This document shows positions 34,362 through 46,200 of a stretch of 64,000 nucleotides of DNA, in pieces (the stretch's first letter is position 1; the number at the start of each line of letters is the position of its first letter). Below the pieces are notes generated by a model. It did no database searches, was not told where the DNA came from, and was given only the letters and a program-made list of their open reading frames with translations. This stretch comes from Parelaphostrongylus tenuis (lineage: Eukaryota > Nematoda > Chromadorea > Rhabditida > Metastrongylidae), in NCBI GenBank assembly GCA_019055375.1, contig JAHQIW010005587.1:39651-103650 (forward strand), written 5' to 3'. Made by a program: the position numbers and the translations under genes.

Positions 34362-35535
34362 GACCTACTGTATCGTACAATATATGGTTATTCTGTATAT
34401 CTCGTTTACGTCAAAAATCTAATACAAAGTGATTCAATAGTCTGGTATCTTTAAAAAGACCACCTTCTTAGTACTTATATGGGAGAGGTCATCGGTTACG
34501 TAACATTGTGGGAAATGAATCATACTCAGAATAGAAAATGAATCTATAAGGAGCCATATTATTTGCTATGCTTCATTCTCCCTTCTATTCATTTTTGGAC
34601 TTTTGCGGTTTATCCAAAGGCCTCGAAGGTTTTTCGCGTCGACGTCTTTGATTCCTGCTCCAGAATTCTTATTACCACACCTAAGTCCACATCGTTGTGT
34701 TTTCTACCCTGTGACGACCCCTGGGGCTTACTTGTTTAACTGTTCGATTTTCCGTCTAGATGCTCTTGATGCGGATACAAAGTGGTCTTCCTGTTTTCGC
34801 CAATGTATTCTTCAGCAGTTTTCGTACAAGGATCTGGCATATTATACATATTATACCCGAACTCATGCATTCCCCGTCTTTGCATGAGGACATATTGACG
34901 CAATTACGTTTTGCATAGACGGTCGTATAGCGATTCCTAACCAATTAGTGACTTGATGTATTGCGTGGAATGTCTATGATTCTTACGGAGTTTTGCAAAA
35001 AAAACTTGTTTTGGATACCCTAATCACTCTCGAACCTCTTTCATGCCACGCAATTTCTAGTTCGGTGAGGTTTGACTGAAACCTTTTCATGCTATAGTTG
35101 CGTTCTCAAACTTCCGGAATTTCTTATCAACTTCCTCGTTTGGATCATGTTGTGTGTAGAACTGCTGAGAAAATGGTGATATTGGTATGACCTCTACATG
35201 CTGTTCATTCATTCTTATTGGTCTCTTTAGCTCTGGCCTTTTTAACGGAGCTAATCTTGTAGTTCATGTAAGCCACATGAAACTTACGCAAGGATAACTT
35301 ACAAATGGGATTAGATGATGAAGAGCTAAAACCTAATTCTAGGCGAGAACTCACCATCAGGAGAGTTATGCCTTCTAACACAGTGATCCTTGATTTTATT
35401 GGTGCATTATTTGTCTAATGTGACTCGCTTGATCTTCATTAGCTGTATCCGTATGCCTTCTCAAAATTTTGTTATGCGATATACTTGGAAAGATCATCGA
35501 ATTTTTTCCGTAAAGTAACTTTAGCATCAAACCTA
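34325..35535 (-). mobile_element. PLE with internal deletion of the RT
   Basis: Going 5' to 3' on minus: a 5' region (35,400-35,535) identical in layout to 52,140-52,290, an N-terminal protein region (35,030-35,400) matching 51,780-52,080, then directly a GIY-YIG domain (34,560-34,950: KDGEC, TGRPLCIRI, HNDVDLGVVIRILEQESKTS, RKTFEAF) and a hammerhead at 34,325-34,361. The roughly 1 kb RT core is missing, and the endonuclease is frameshifted at YIG. It is therefore a deleted, dead copy. Confidence 0.7.
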
Positions 35536-35689
35536 ATAGACTCGCATATCAATTCTAACCCACCAACCATTCTCCTCCAAATTTCCCTCCAAATACTGAT
35601 CACAATAATATTGCTTCGTCGCGCACTTCTTCAGCAGAGAGTACAAGGTGTCTTGCTTACATCGTAGACAGGAGCGGAGCACTTTCATT

Positions 35690-36085
35690 TCGATATCCAG
35701 TATTCGATAGCTGTCCTCTGCTACATCACATAGTGCGTGAAGTCGTGAAAGGACTGGCAATGGGCAGCGACTGGCACCTATTCTGGCGATTACCCTTATG
35801 TCGAAAGTGGAAGCACCAGTGATGGATCTCCAACCATCACTTTTACTGCAAGTAAATTGATGATTATTTGATTATCTGTTTCCACTGAAGAGGAATTGGA
35901 TATTGCTTTATTGATGAATAAACAGTCGGAGTATATAAGAATTACCCTTGAGATATCAAATGATAATTGGGTCCCTTTCTTGAACGTAAAAATAAACTTA
36001 ACAGAGAACGGCTTCATAGCAAAGTGGTACCCAAAGCCAAGTAACAAGAATATACTGGTTCACTATTTGGAGTGGCTAGATAAAA
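35690..36085 (+). mobile_element. PLE reverse transcriptase fragment
   Basis: The plus strand reads VKGLAMGQRLAPIL (35,735-35,780, the conserved motif before the catalytic site). Next comes the catalytic box, in which the expected aromatic residue of Y-I-D-D is a stop (TAAATTGATGAT near 35,850). Then follow NKQSEYIRITLEI, WVPFLNVKINL and KWYPKPSNKNILVHYL. The catalytic stop and frame changes make it inactive. It ends abruptly at about 36,085 against a SINE-like repeat, and is in the opposite orientation to the PLE immediately to its left. Confidence 0.75.
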
Positions 36086-36089
36086 ATGA

Positions 36090-36325
36090 ATTTCATTTGA
36101 TTTTCAACACCCAATATCTGTCAGCGTGACTGGGTTCAATGTCGAGACCGACTGCCCGGAACAGGCCGTTGACGGCTGGCGGCTCGCAGGTAGATGCACT
36201 GTAGCGTAAAAAAGGGATGTGCAAAATGGGTTTCAGTAATGTAACGGATAGAGCACGCGTTCTCGGAAAGAGTGAGGTGCGTGTTCTAGTCCCGCCTGAC
36301 GCAAAAGTTTTGCACATCACTCTAT
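36090..36325 (+). repeat. tRNA-derived SINE-like repeat, copy 2
   Basis: The head starts CCAATATCTGTCAGCGTGA and continues GGGTTCAATGTCGA, shared with 43,664 onward. The tRNA-like part at 36,220-36,303 has A-box AGTAATGTAACGG and B-box GTTCTAGTCCCG, and the tail is TTTTGCACATCA. The long head upstream of the tRNA-like part is unusual for a SINE. Confidence 0.5.
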
Positions 36326-38728
36326 AACACTGGGAATTGATTAAGTTGAGGATTATTTGTTCAAAACATAGAATTGAAATGGTAATAATGAAGAACATTG
36401 ATAATGGTTAATTCTTAGGCACTAGGTTGCAGTAACACATATCAGATATAACACCTTAATTTTAGAGTTTTCATCTAAATAAATGTGATAAAATAGAATG
36501 TAAACTTATTGGTTCGATTTGCATCACTTGCATAATACTTTCTTGGACAAATTCGGGTACATTGAATGTAATGATGGAATTCATGGTTCTTCAATAACGA
36601 AGCTCCTTGTCCTCACTTCAGAACTTGGTCGCTGGAGAAAGACTTTTAGAACAAAGGTATGCTGCTTTGAGGGTTTTGTACAGTGGAGAAGAACTCACTG
36701 GGATACTCTTATGTGAGACGAGGAAAACTGGAAATGGCGCTTGACTCACTCGCTGACCATAGAGACCTACAGTGATGTGATAATGCCAGCTGTCAGCCAT
36801 CATTAAAAAAGATGTCTCAATCACTGAACAGTGATTCTGAGCGGCGGGCGATTTCGGTTCCACATATGGACGGATGACGAAGTTATCACAGAGGTAAACT
36901 TCGATTTTCAAATTGATCTGGGTGCTTGTGGTACAAGGGTGTAATGGTAGTAATAAGATTAATCACGAACATGTTAATCAAAAATTACAGTAAACAACAA
37001 GCCCAGGGTGAAAAAGGCTAGATCGGTAATTCGAGAATCTTCAAACTTATAAATTGAAAGCATCTGACCAATGTTTTCAAAAGATCGGAAAAAGTTGTGA
37101 AGGTAAGAATTGGAATCTGCTTCCAAGCATGAACAAGATAAATCACATCGATCGACGCATGGCTGATGCTCTAATGTTTTCTGCACATATTTTGTAATAC
37201 TGATAACGTGAACTGTGTATCTCTAATTAGATTATGTCTGGAAAGGCCTCTCTCGTACTTTTTTTTTCTATTAGTTACTCGATTTGTTCGAAAGCTTATC
37301 ATTAGGTGCAATGCCGAGAAATAAATTTGTCTGAAAGGGTCAATATAACACATAGAAAGGTTCTTCCTGGTCTGAGCACTGCTGCATTGGACTTCTTTTG
37401 ATTGGTTACCGAATTGAAATACCTACAATGACCACTTTTCATATGACGGCATAAGAAGTTAATAACACCATGTAATCCGATAACCAGCTTATAGGTAGTA
37501 GCTATCACTAGACTTGAGAGTAAGTCTTTTTTTGTTGTTATAGTGTCTTTGTCCTATTTATAACCTAATCAATTTGGTTAGGAGTCCACAAGTGGTCGCC
37601 ATTGCAATTTGGTGTTCGTTGATTTGAAGTCAGTGAAGGGAAAATTATCCAAAAATCGAGTGATAAAATCACTTGAGAGGAACATGAGGAAGGCTGTCTT
37701 CCGTTTTGTAATGACCAATGGCTACGGAATCAGCTCGTCTATAGTGACATTTTCCTAGAATGTATTGTTGGAAAGCTCTCAAGTACCGTCCACACAGTCT
37801 GTGGTGATTAAGTTGCCGACTGATTACAAAAGGCAAAGAAAACCAGAAATTGCTGTGCGAGGTATGGAGCAGTCCAAAGCGTTTTCAACGTTGTCTAATA
37901 TGTAGGACTATAACTCACACGATTACAAACGTAATGAAGGAAACATTCAAAGCAATGCTGAACAAGTTAAGCTCTTCTATCTCTATTCTAAAGGCCTTCC
38001 ATGAGACATGTGGCAACTCCCATGGAAGGTCGGTGACCCACGAGATTCAAACGCTATTCGCCCTTATTTTTACATATATGATTAAGGTGGGATATGGGGG
38101 GTAACATTTTCACAGGCAAACAAGTGTTTCGATAAAACAGCAGTACTTACGCTCTGGCTACTTTTTATGTTTACCACTCAACTTCTACAACGGATATGGG
38201 AAACATCTTAACAATGAAAACGATTTTGTTCCTATAATTTGAAGCATTTAGTCTCAAATCTCTCATGATGCATTCCAGCTATTGGTTCTTGCATTCATTG
38301 TTTACTGTGTATCGTTTATTAGATTTTATACCTTTATTATTGTAGTGTTACTATCTTACTGTTACTCATACTGTTTCGTTTCGTTTTCTGACTGTGTACT
38401 ATTGTGCAGTTTATTCCTACTGCAGAATGATTATTGATATCGTTTCTTGAGTTCGTTCCTCAGCTGGTCATATTATGACCAGTATGGGGAGAATGATAGG
38501 ATCATTTCTCCGAAATAAGTAGCAAGAGTTCCTCCAGTAATTTTTTTAATCGCCAATTTTCCAGTTGCTACCTGGAAAAACTCATTAATTTAACATCACA
38601 TTGTAGACTATAATGTGGTCTGCGTCCCTGTAATAATCGACACTTACAACAGTTTACTGCTATTGCAATGTTATGACGCAAATTGCTTGATTGAAGACAT
38701 TTGTCTCAAAACATATCATAGTTTGATA
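36326..38728 (+). repeat. Unassigned sequence and segmental repeat F, copy 2
   Basis: 36,330-36,970 holds no recognised feature. 36,970-38,440 corresponds to 40,680-42,110 (shared blocks ATAAATCACATCGATC, GGCTGATGC, ATTGGTTACC, GGACTATAACTCAC, AAGGCCTTCCATGAGAC) and in part to 18,285-18,784. Frames are short and not conserved between copies, so this is duplicated non-coding DNA. Confidence 0.45.
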
Positions 38729-39015
38729 TCAGTTTCCGCCGATAGTGGCCCTTACCGAGAAGAAGTTAACAAATGGACCCGACGCCAACATTCAAACCGC
38801 TCTGCCCACTACACTGTGCCACCTCATTCTTGACCATTTCGCCATAATGATGTTTGTGGTGTACAAAAAATTTCTCAAAAACAGAACTGCACAAAAGAAA
38901 GCAATTATAACCTGAGAGCTTCTGTAATTGTCAAGTGTGCTTCCGTTAATTGCTGTTACTGTCACCATGTTGTTCTTTGGCATATTACACATTCCTCTCT
39001 GCCAAATTACAATGG
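38729..39015 (-). pseudogene. Terminal-exon relic of secreted-protein family
   Basis: The minus strand shows MCNMPKNNMVTVTAINGS, an HLTVSG-equivalent, TNIIMAKWSRM, a decayed AVRML block, and ends at a GGN-stop equivalent with TGA at 38,729-38,731. Frames shift at least twice. Exons 1-3 are not found in the 600 bases upstream (39,015-39,600), which instead hold segmental repeat E. Confidence 0.55.
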
Positions 39016-39179
39016 CACCTTCAAAAGAAAATATGAAATAGAAGTATTATTGATAAAGACGTTGCACAATATTCGCCGCAAAAAGTTTTTAGCCACGAAT
39101 TTCAAATAAAACAGAAGTAATGTTGCAAATCTTTGATGTTCTCATGAGCCTCTCACATTTCTCACATCCTTGAAATATG

Positions 39180-39980
39180 CCATATTGATGGGAAGACGAC
39201 AGATTAGTAAATTGACAACTTTATAGATACCGCCGAGAGATTTAAAAAGTGGCAGACAAGATGGGACATGCAATGCACCATTATGAGGAAGCGAAAGGGA
39301 AAGCGTATCAGAGTAGGTGGTAGGAAAAGCAATTGCAATGAGACAAGTCTTGTCGTGACGCGCAGACTACGTCGGTTCCTACACTCTACGAAATTAGAAA
39401 GGTAGCGACATGAGTCAGTAAATAAACGTTCTCAAGAATGCGACTGACGTGACATGTTATTCACCTTCTCATACGTTTCAATTTCTGATCGAAGTAAATG
39501 CTTATGTAACGTCGTCAATATGCGCAATGGCTTCAAGACATTTGCAAAATAGAATTGCTTTTGCATAATCGCTTGTTGAAATCTGATTCCACCCGTATAA
39601 CGTCACATGGCCCCAGTGTTCTATCTCATTTCTTCAATGCTCTAAAAAGAATCATCTGAATGAATCGAAATGCTGTTTTCTTCTAAGAGGTGATTCGTTC
39701 AACTCATAGAGCATCTTGAGCTCCTGAGTCGTTCAATATATGCTCCGTAATAGTGTTTCAAGTTTTTCTGAGGTTGATACAGTTTCGTCCCGCTTGTGGC
39801 TTAAGCATGTGTCAGCGGCCATCGCTATCATCACAGCCTTTTCTCCTGCCAATCGCCTCCTATCATACACATAAGGCGACGAAGATTAGTATTGTAACGC
39901 ATCAAGCTCGAATGGACTCGAAGCATTCTTGCAGATTATGTTTTAAATGTTATGAAAGCGAAGTTAAAAAGTAGAAGAGT
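39180..39980 (+). repeat. Segmental repeat E, copy 2
   Basis: Same order of blocks as 25,000-25,860, including GGTAGGAAAAGCAATTGCA, GTCGTGACGCG, and a minus-strand hammerhead-like remnant at 39,797-39,845 (CTGTGATGATAGCG, later AAGCCACAAGCGG) with its core disrupted. Copies differ by many indels, so the duplication is old. Confidence 0.5.
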
Positions 39981-40679
39981 CGACTAACAGGTAATATGTT
40001 GTTTTTACGAACCGCAAGATATCGAGTGTAGGTAGGCTGGCAGTCACGATTTAGCTCGCCGGCAGCGTACTTATTCTTTGTCGCTTCACTCTACGATAAC
40101 GGATTGAGTGGCTCGAGGTGGTTTCGCTACTCAAAACGATCGAGGCGGTGCTCGGACATGTCTGGGAGGAGAACAGCACAAACTTGGCACAGTGGTAGGC
40201 CACCACAAGTCACTGTGAAGGCCGGTTATGCATACAGTCACTTCTAAGGTGCTCATGAGCCAATGCATGGCACATTCCCTAGAGAATGAACAACGCCGAT
40301 AGCTTTAGTCTTTATTCTTTTATTTAAAAATGTTAAGAAAGGTGCAGTCAGTGTATGATATATACGGAGAAAGGTTAGGAATTCGATACTTCACTGAGTA
40401 GAATTCTAATAATTTCAGATATCACGTGAATGTCCTGTTGAATCGAATTGCTGAAGCGGCGACAGTTGCTTTCCACTGCAACGCAGAATAGATATCTGTC
40501 GACTTCTCAGCGTTTACTTCGATATTCCTCTTTTTTGGCGCTCTCCTCTCAATACTTCCATTTTCGATCTTTCTGCAGAAATGATCTCTTTTTCTCAATA
40601 AACTTTCTTTTTCTAATCTTTTTCCGCAGGCACTGTTTCTATAACATCAGCAGAGGATTGTGAAAGTAGCAAGTGAAAT
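39981..40679. other. GC-richer patch, no gene
   Basis: 40,020-40,240 is noticeably richer in G and C and contains inverted CGAGG/CCTCG-type words (GTGGCTCGAGGTGGTTTCG, GATCGAGGCGGTGCTCGG). It resembles a degraded structured-RNA or SINE body but matches no RNA I can name. The rest is unremarkable. Confidence 0.3.
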
Positions 40680-42110
40680 CCGCTTCTAAAGATGAGATGA
40701 GATAAATCACATCGATCAACGCACATTGGCTGATGCCATGATGCTTCCAGCACATGATCTGTATTATTGCTGTCGTGAGCTATGTATCTGTAATTGAATA
40801 ATGTGTGAAACCTTTTTTATGGATTATTTTTTATATCTGCGCGATTTGCCCAAGAGCTGTATCTTGGGTTGTGCTACCGAGAAATAAACTTGTGTAAAAG
40901 GGTCGTTTCTCGCTGCGAAATACTTTTCTGGCTTGACCATTCCTGCATTGGCCTTCCTCTGATTGGTTACCAAATTGATATATACAAAAACCGCCTTAAT
41001 TTAGATCTCGACATGAGAAGTCAATAATTTCCGCCATTAAGATAACAGCTCATGCTATCAGCTTATATAAGATCGAAAAAAGTCTTTTCTGTTAGTGTTT
41101 CAACGCCTTGTCTTCTTCAAAATTGAATCAATCCGAGGCGAGAGTCCACAAATGATCGTCATTGCGGTATAGGTTTCCGTTGTCAGTATGTCGAAGCCAA
41201 TAAAAAGGTATAGCTTCAGAATTCAACTCACGAAATTCACTTGAGAGAAACAGAGGAAAGACTAACTTTCGCCCTACATACCATCGCTACGAAATTAGCC
41301 CGCACAAAGTGAAAATTTCCTGAAACTTTTTGCTGAGAAATTCTTGACAAACATCCACAGAGTCTGCGTTGATTAAGTCACCGACTCATTACGGAAAGCA
41401 AGGAAACACTTCGCACATAGGAGAAAGAGCTCATATAGGGACCATACCTGCCTTCTGAAAGCTTCCATAGAGTCTCATAGAGGTCATTTGCGGCGAGAAT
41501 TTGATATAACTCAAATATCTCTAACAGGCTGATTTTTCTTGAAAATGAGTGTTTTTGATAGAATTACTCGATCTTTTACCAGTGGCTTTTATTTTTACAT
41601 CTTCGAAAGCCCATTGTCACAATAAATGCAATAGAACATTATCAATCTGCTGCGATAGTTGAGATTACTGTTTGAAGTATGGAACATAAGCCAAAACGTT
41701 TCACACATGTCTAATAGGTGCGACTATAACTTACTCCATACGTAATGAAGGGAACATTGAAAAGGCGTTGATAGAGTCTCTCACTTCTCATTCTAATGGC
41801 CTTTCATGAGCGTTGTGCGTCGCTCTACAGAAGGATCGCTAGTTTACAAGATTCGAACGCCTTTCATCTGTATTTTCACTTATCGATTGACGACGGATAT
41901 AGGAAAACATCTTTATAAATAATTAAATTTTTGGTAATTCAAGCGCTCAATTCTGGCTATGTTTTTATGTTTACTAATCGTCTCTCTACAACTGGATAAC
42001 GAAATCATCTTGACATGAAAACGAATTTGTGCCCATTAATTCAATAACGTCCTAGCTTAAGATGCTTCAGTGTATGTCATTTCAGCTATTGGTTCACTGC
42101 ATATCATTTC
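40680..42110 (+). repeat. Segmental repeat F, copy 3
   Basis: Corresponds to 36,970-38,440 with moderate divergence. No open frame is shared between the two, so it is probably non-coding flank duplicated along with the secreted-protein gene family. Confidence 0.45.
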
Positions 42111-42129
42111 CAGGTATTATTCGGTTATG

Positions 42130-42935
42130 AGGGTGCTAGTGAAAACAGATCTCATTTGTTCGATAGGAATTGTTCATAGGAGTGTTGAAAACCATTCGAA
42201 AACTAAGAGTTCAAGCGACAGACCCACGAAGCCGGTTTTCGAAAATGCCTTTTTGACGTTGCTTCCTTTTGACGTCCGAGAGAAGATTTCTTGTTTTGAA
42301 TACGCGCATGCTTTTCGCGAGGCAGAGATCTTTTCATTGGACTACTAGCAGTCGAACGACAACTTAATCGTTTTGTTCCAATGCTGTGATCATATCCTGG
42401 AAAGACCGTTTCTCTGAAACGCAGCAGGTTAACACAAGTTGAATTTTCATATGTGAGCAAGGGGGTCTTTGGTCCAATTCATGTGCTTGCGCGTGAGGGA
42501 GGCACGTGAACTGCTGACGCGAACACTATACGCGTTCGTATGCCCAAAAAATCAGTGGTCATCGCCTCATCGAATTTGGTCACCTCACGCGCAGGCACGT
42601 TAATTGGCCAAAGGACTCCCTTACACACAAATGCAAATTCAACCTATTTTGCATGCTGCGTTGCAGAGAAACAGTCTTTTCAGGATATAATCACTAGCGT
42701 AGGAATCAAAACAATTACTCTTGCGAATGATCAGCAATAGTCCGAAGGAAAGAGCTCTGTCTGACGAAAATGTGCGCATCTGCAACGCAAGAAATCTTCT
42801 TCCATAGCAACGTCAGAAAATGGCCATTTTTGAAAACCGGTGACGTGGGTCTGTAGCCTGAAGTCTCAGACTCCAAATAGTTGCAAACACTGTTTTGGGA
42901 AATTCCTTTCCACCGAATGAAATTAGTTTTTCATT
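42130..42935. mobile_element. TIR element family E, copy 3
   Basis: The left end (ACAGATCTCATTTG, AAAACCATTCGAAAACTAAG, CCCACGAAGCCGGTTTTCG) and right end (GAAAACCGGTGACGTGGG, then AAATAGTTGCAAACACTG) are reverse-complement related. This is the shortest copy of the family. The 85-92-codon frames inside lie within the inverted arms and are not genes. Confidence 0.45.
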
Positions 42936-43186
42936 TGTATCCTCATAACACAAAGAACCCATTTTCATTGTTATATAGTTTATTACATTTTATATTTTAG
43001 TTATGGCAATCTCCTTATGTCTTAATGTTACTTCTATCACTTTTGGTTTCGTTATATTGCTATGCATTATTGTGCTGCTGATTTTTGTTATGATATCAGG
43101 TTTTGATCTCGTTCTTGAGGTCATTCCTCAGCAAGTTACGTATGACGAGTAGTAGAGGAATGATGGTTGCGTTTTCTTGAGATTAA
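42936..43186. other. AT-rich linker, no gene
   Basis: TTTATTACATTTTAT-type sequence resembling 18,690-18,780, 32,860-33,000 and 38,320-38,400. It is part of the ancestral duplicated flank. Confidence 0.35.
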
Positions 43187-43375
43187 CCCTTACAGGACCC
43201 TGGACCTACGGCCTCTGCGTCTCTAACCTTCAACGTGTTCCGTCTAACAAGCGTCGACGTCCAGCCCGCAGCGTGCCATTGTTAGACGCAGCACCTTGAA
43301 GGTAGACACCATTGCTAGGCGCAAAACGTCGAAGGTCAGAGACGCAGAGGCTGTGGGTTCACGGTCCCGTAAGGG
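43187..43375. mobile_element. Palindromic MITE with TTAA-like target duplication
   Basis: A 189-base GC-rich palindrome. The left arm CCCTTACAGGACC and GCCTCTGCGTCTCTAACCTT pairs with AAGGTCAGAGACGCAGAGGC and GGTCCCGTAAGGG on the right. It is flanked by TTAA (43,183-43,186) and TCAA (43,376-43,379), which looks like a TTAA duplication with one change. CCC termini at TTAA are the hallmark of piggyBac-type elements. With no coding capacity this would be a non-autonomous piggyBac-like MITE. Confidence 0.6.
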
Positions 43376-43434
43376 TCAAGTGAAAAAGGTTTTTTCCATG
43401 ACTTTTTAATCAATCAGAATTCATTTTTATTTGA

Positions 43435-43862
43435 CTGCTTCTTGCGGTGGTATGATGTTACAATATACTCATTGATGTAGAGGGGTGTGCAAAAACGTTT
43501 GCTTCAGGTGAATTCAAACGCACATTTCACCCTATCAGTCTTGCGCTGTGCGCAGGTAAGCATCACAACCACTTCCCCGCCGCCCTCCTCCTCCCGCTAT
43601 TGCTTAAATATATAGGCTACAATACTCAAGAGGCAGTCAAATAAAATGAATTTGATTGATTATCATACCCAATATATGTCAGCATAAGTGGGTTCAATGT
43701 CGATAGCGGCTACCTACGCCAGACCGTTAATGGTTGGCTTTGACAGATTACGCGTTGTAGCGTGGAAAGAGATGGTGTCAAAACGGGCGTCGGTAGTGCA
43801 ACGCTTCAGCACGTGATCCGGATCGGGTGAGATGTGGGTTCGAATCCCAGCTGACTTTTTAT
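43435..43862. repeat. tRNA-derived SINE-like repeats, copies 3 and 4, opposed
   Basis: A minus copy at 43,435-43,560 (GGTGGTATGATGTT head, GTGTGCAAAAACG, decayed B-box) is followed by a plus copy at 43,664-43,862 with head CCAATATATGTCAGC and a clear B-box GGGTTCGAATCCC at 43,836-43,848. The plus copy has the best B-box of the family. The A-box is weaker (CGGTAGTGCAACG). Confidence 0.5.
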
Positions 43863-44036
43863 TCGTAAATCTGCAGATTTGCCAAGTTGCTTACTGAAAG
43901 TACTCTTGATGCGAACCCATTGCTCTGTATATATATAGTATACCTATGTGACATACCAGTTTATTGCTGCTGCAATGCTACAATATATATCGTTTGAATG
44001 GAAACATTTGGTATAGAAGCCCATCACAGTTCAGTT

Positions 44037-45658
44037 TCAGTTTCCGCCTACAGTAGCCCTTGCCGAGAAGAAGTGCGATTCCAAATGGACCCGATGCCAA
44101 CATTCGAACGGCTCTGTCCACTACACTTTGCCACATCGCTCTCGTCCAGCTCGCCATGATGATGTTTGTAGTCTACAATGAATTTCTTAGAAAACAAAGT
44201 TATAACATAAAGAAAGCGATTCCTACCGAGAGAGTTCCTGAGATTGTCAAATGTGTGCCGTTTATAGCCGTTACCGTCACCATCATGGCCTCTGGCATGC
44301 TACACTTCTTTTTGTCTCTAGCTTGCATCACTATAGTGCAAATTCCCGTCACCTGTGTTGCCAACAATTACGCAGTAGGTCTCATCCATTCGCTGGCATG
44401 TCTGCAAAAATCTTTTTCTCATATGAAGACACGTTCTTCCCACTGTATAAAGAAATTAAAAAGATAAAAGGCACTTTTGAGCACTGCTTTCTGCTATTTT
44501 CAAAATCCTTCAAAATCTCATCTGCTATACTGAAAATTTCACCATTCTCGAAAAAAGCTCGTTTGAAAAATAGCATTGAGGTGAAGGCTTCGATTCCATT
44601 GCCATTACGGTAGATTTCCTCGTATTCTAGAGATTTTCGAGTATTTTTCAAAGAATCTATTCAACTTATCTGAAATTGTAAGCAGTCTTTTTGAAATGGG
44701 AAACATATCTCTTTACTTTGATGCCTGTTTTATGCTGACTGCTCACTTTTGAATGATTACGCAATACTGAAAACTCACGCTCTTCTTCTGGACCAGTGAC
44801 CAGTGGGCAGTTCATTGGACTGTAGCTGACCTCAACATTAAGTTGACCTAAAATGGCGGAGATCACAGCATCGGGTAGAAGAGCCTATGACCTTTTGCTC
44901 GAGAACATCAAAAGACCTGAAGAACATTCTTTTTTTTCATTTTCTTTTCTTCTTCTCTCTTTCCCTTTGTCTTTGGCTTTTTTCCAAATTTCTTAGGTCT
45001 ATGGGAGCAATCTGTCCGAAATTGTATCGATCAAATTACGTAAAGGTACTTCAAGCATGAAAGCACTATGAGCCTAACTTGTCACAAAATTTCAGCTTGC
45101 TTTCTACGCCTGTCTGGAATTCGTATACAAAAAATTGAGATCTAAGACTTGCAAACTCACTGTTTGCATTACAAGACGTTGTACAGTTCCCCTGGCGCCC
45201 GCTTCGCTAGTTGCAATACCAGAAGAACCGAACAGCATTCGTCGCGCTAGTGTAAACCATAGGCGACAGGCAAAGTGGTAAAGCCCGTAACGGTGAAGGT
45301 CCTATTACTAGCTGCAACGAAATTTCGTAGTCTACGTGATGTATAATCAAAAAATTAATTGTGATTTCAAATTATTACGGCGGGAAAATTTTCCTTCTCA
45401 CTTAAGTTCAACATCGTTCCATTAAGAAGTTTTGATTATATGTCTAATGATTAGTAATGATGCCATAATTGTATTCATTCTCATCAAAGTTTATGAACTT
45501 ATGTGTAAATCGAAATATCTCTACTATAAAAACAATCTTTTCTTCACTACCTTGACCACAGGCATCACTCCACATCCTAGCACTGTCGAGATAGCAGTCA
45601 GTATCAAAATCATAATGAGATTGGTCAGAAGTCCCGCCATGTTTCTAGAAATGCTCAT
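44037..45658 (-). pseudogene. Secreted-protein family, copy B (4 exons)
   Basis: Exons on minus: 45,551-45,658 (MSISRNMAGLLTNLIMILIL, TAISTVLGCGVMP), 45,161-45,311 (NRTFTV, then frameshift before MVYT), 44,779-44,916 (RSALLPDAVISAILGQLNVE-like, SYSPMNCPLVTGPEEE) and 44,037-44,401 (GNTGDG, MVTVTAINGTHLTISGTLSV, TNIIMASWTRAMWQSVVDRA, stop). Splice sites GT/AG are kept. One-base changes break the frame at the end of exon 1, within exon 2, at the start of exon 3 (GTCTTTTGA) and twice in the last exon. The signal peptide and cysteine CG motif are well kept. The breaks differ from those of copies A and C, so the copies decayed independently. Confidence 0.7.
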
Positions 45659-46200
45659 TTTTGACTAATAGAGATACAAATATTTTAGACGCAACTAAGA
45701 GCTGAATTTCAACTCCTTGCACCGGACCATTCATAAGGTAGCGACAAATTTGCCACTCTGCTCGAACGTCGCCTTGGCAACTTTGTTGCGAGTACTACAG
45801 GGATTTTCAACCGTCTTGGTTCTAAGCAAAATTTGTCGAAGGAAGACTTGTGAAAAACATTTGCTAGTACAAAGCATATGAGAGCGAATGATGAGGTTGA
45901 ATACATGCCAAATATTAAATGGCAAGATGTTTCATGGAAGAGACCCGTTGTAACAAAAACAATAGTGAGTGCACCAAATCGAAACGGCGCTGCTCAAAAT
46001 CGGTTCCCACAATTTGATTGCTGATATTACGACATGAAGTCCCGACCTTCCCAAGAATAGAATATTTGTAATCGGGAAATTGCCCAAAATACAACTGTAC
46101 TCTCGAACGACAAAAACGAAGAAGAAACTTTTTCCACAAAGAGTTTTTTAGCAGCGAATATCGTAACGTAACACGTCAACTCTAGAGGGCTTGAAACATT
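45659..46200. other. 5' flank of copy B, no other gene
   Basis: Homologous to 21,552-22,010 upstream of copy A (for example the GATATTACGACATGAAGT and GATACTGCGACATAAAGT blocks). The shared stretch is the likely location of the ancestral promoter, though no defined element can be pointed to. Confidence 0.4.
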
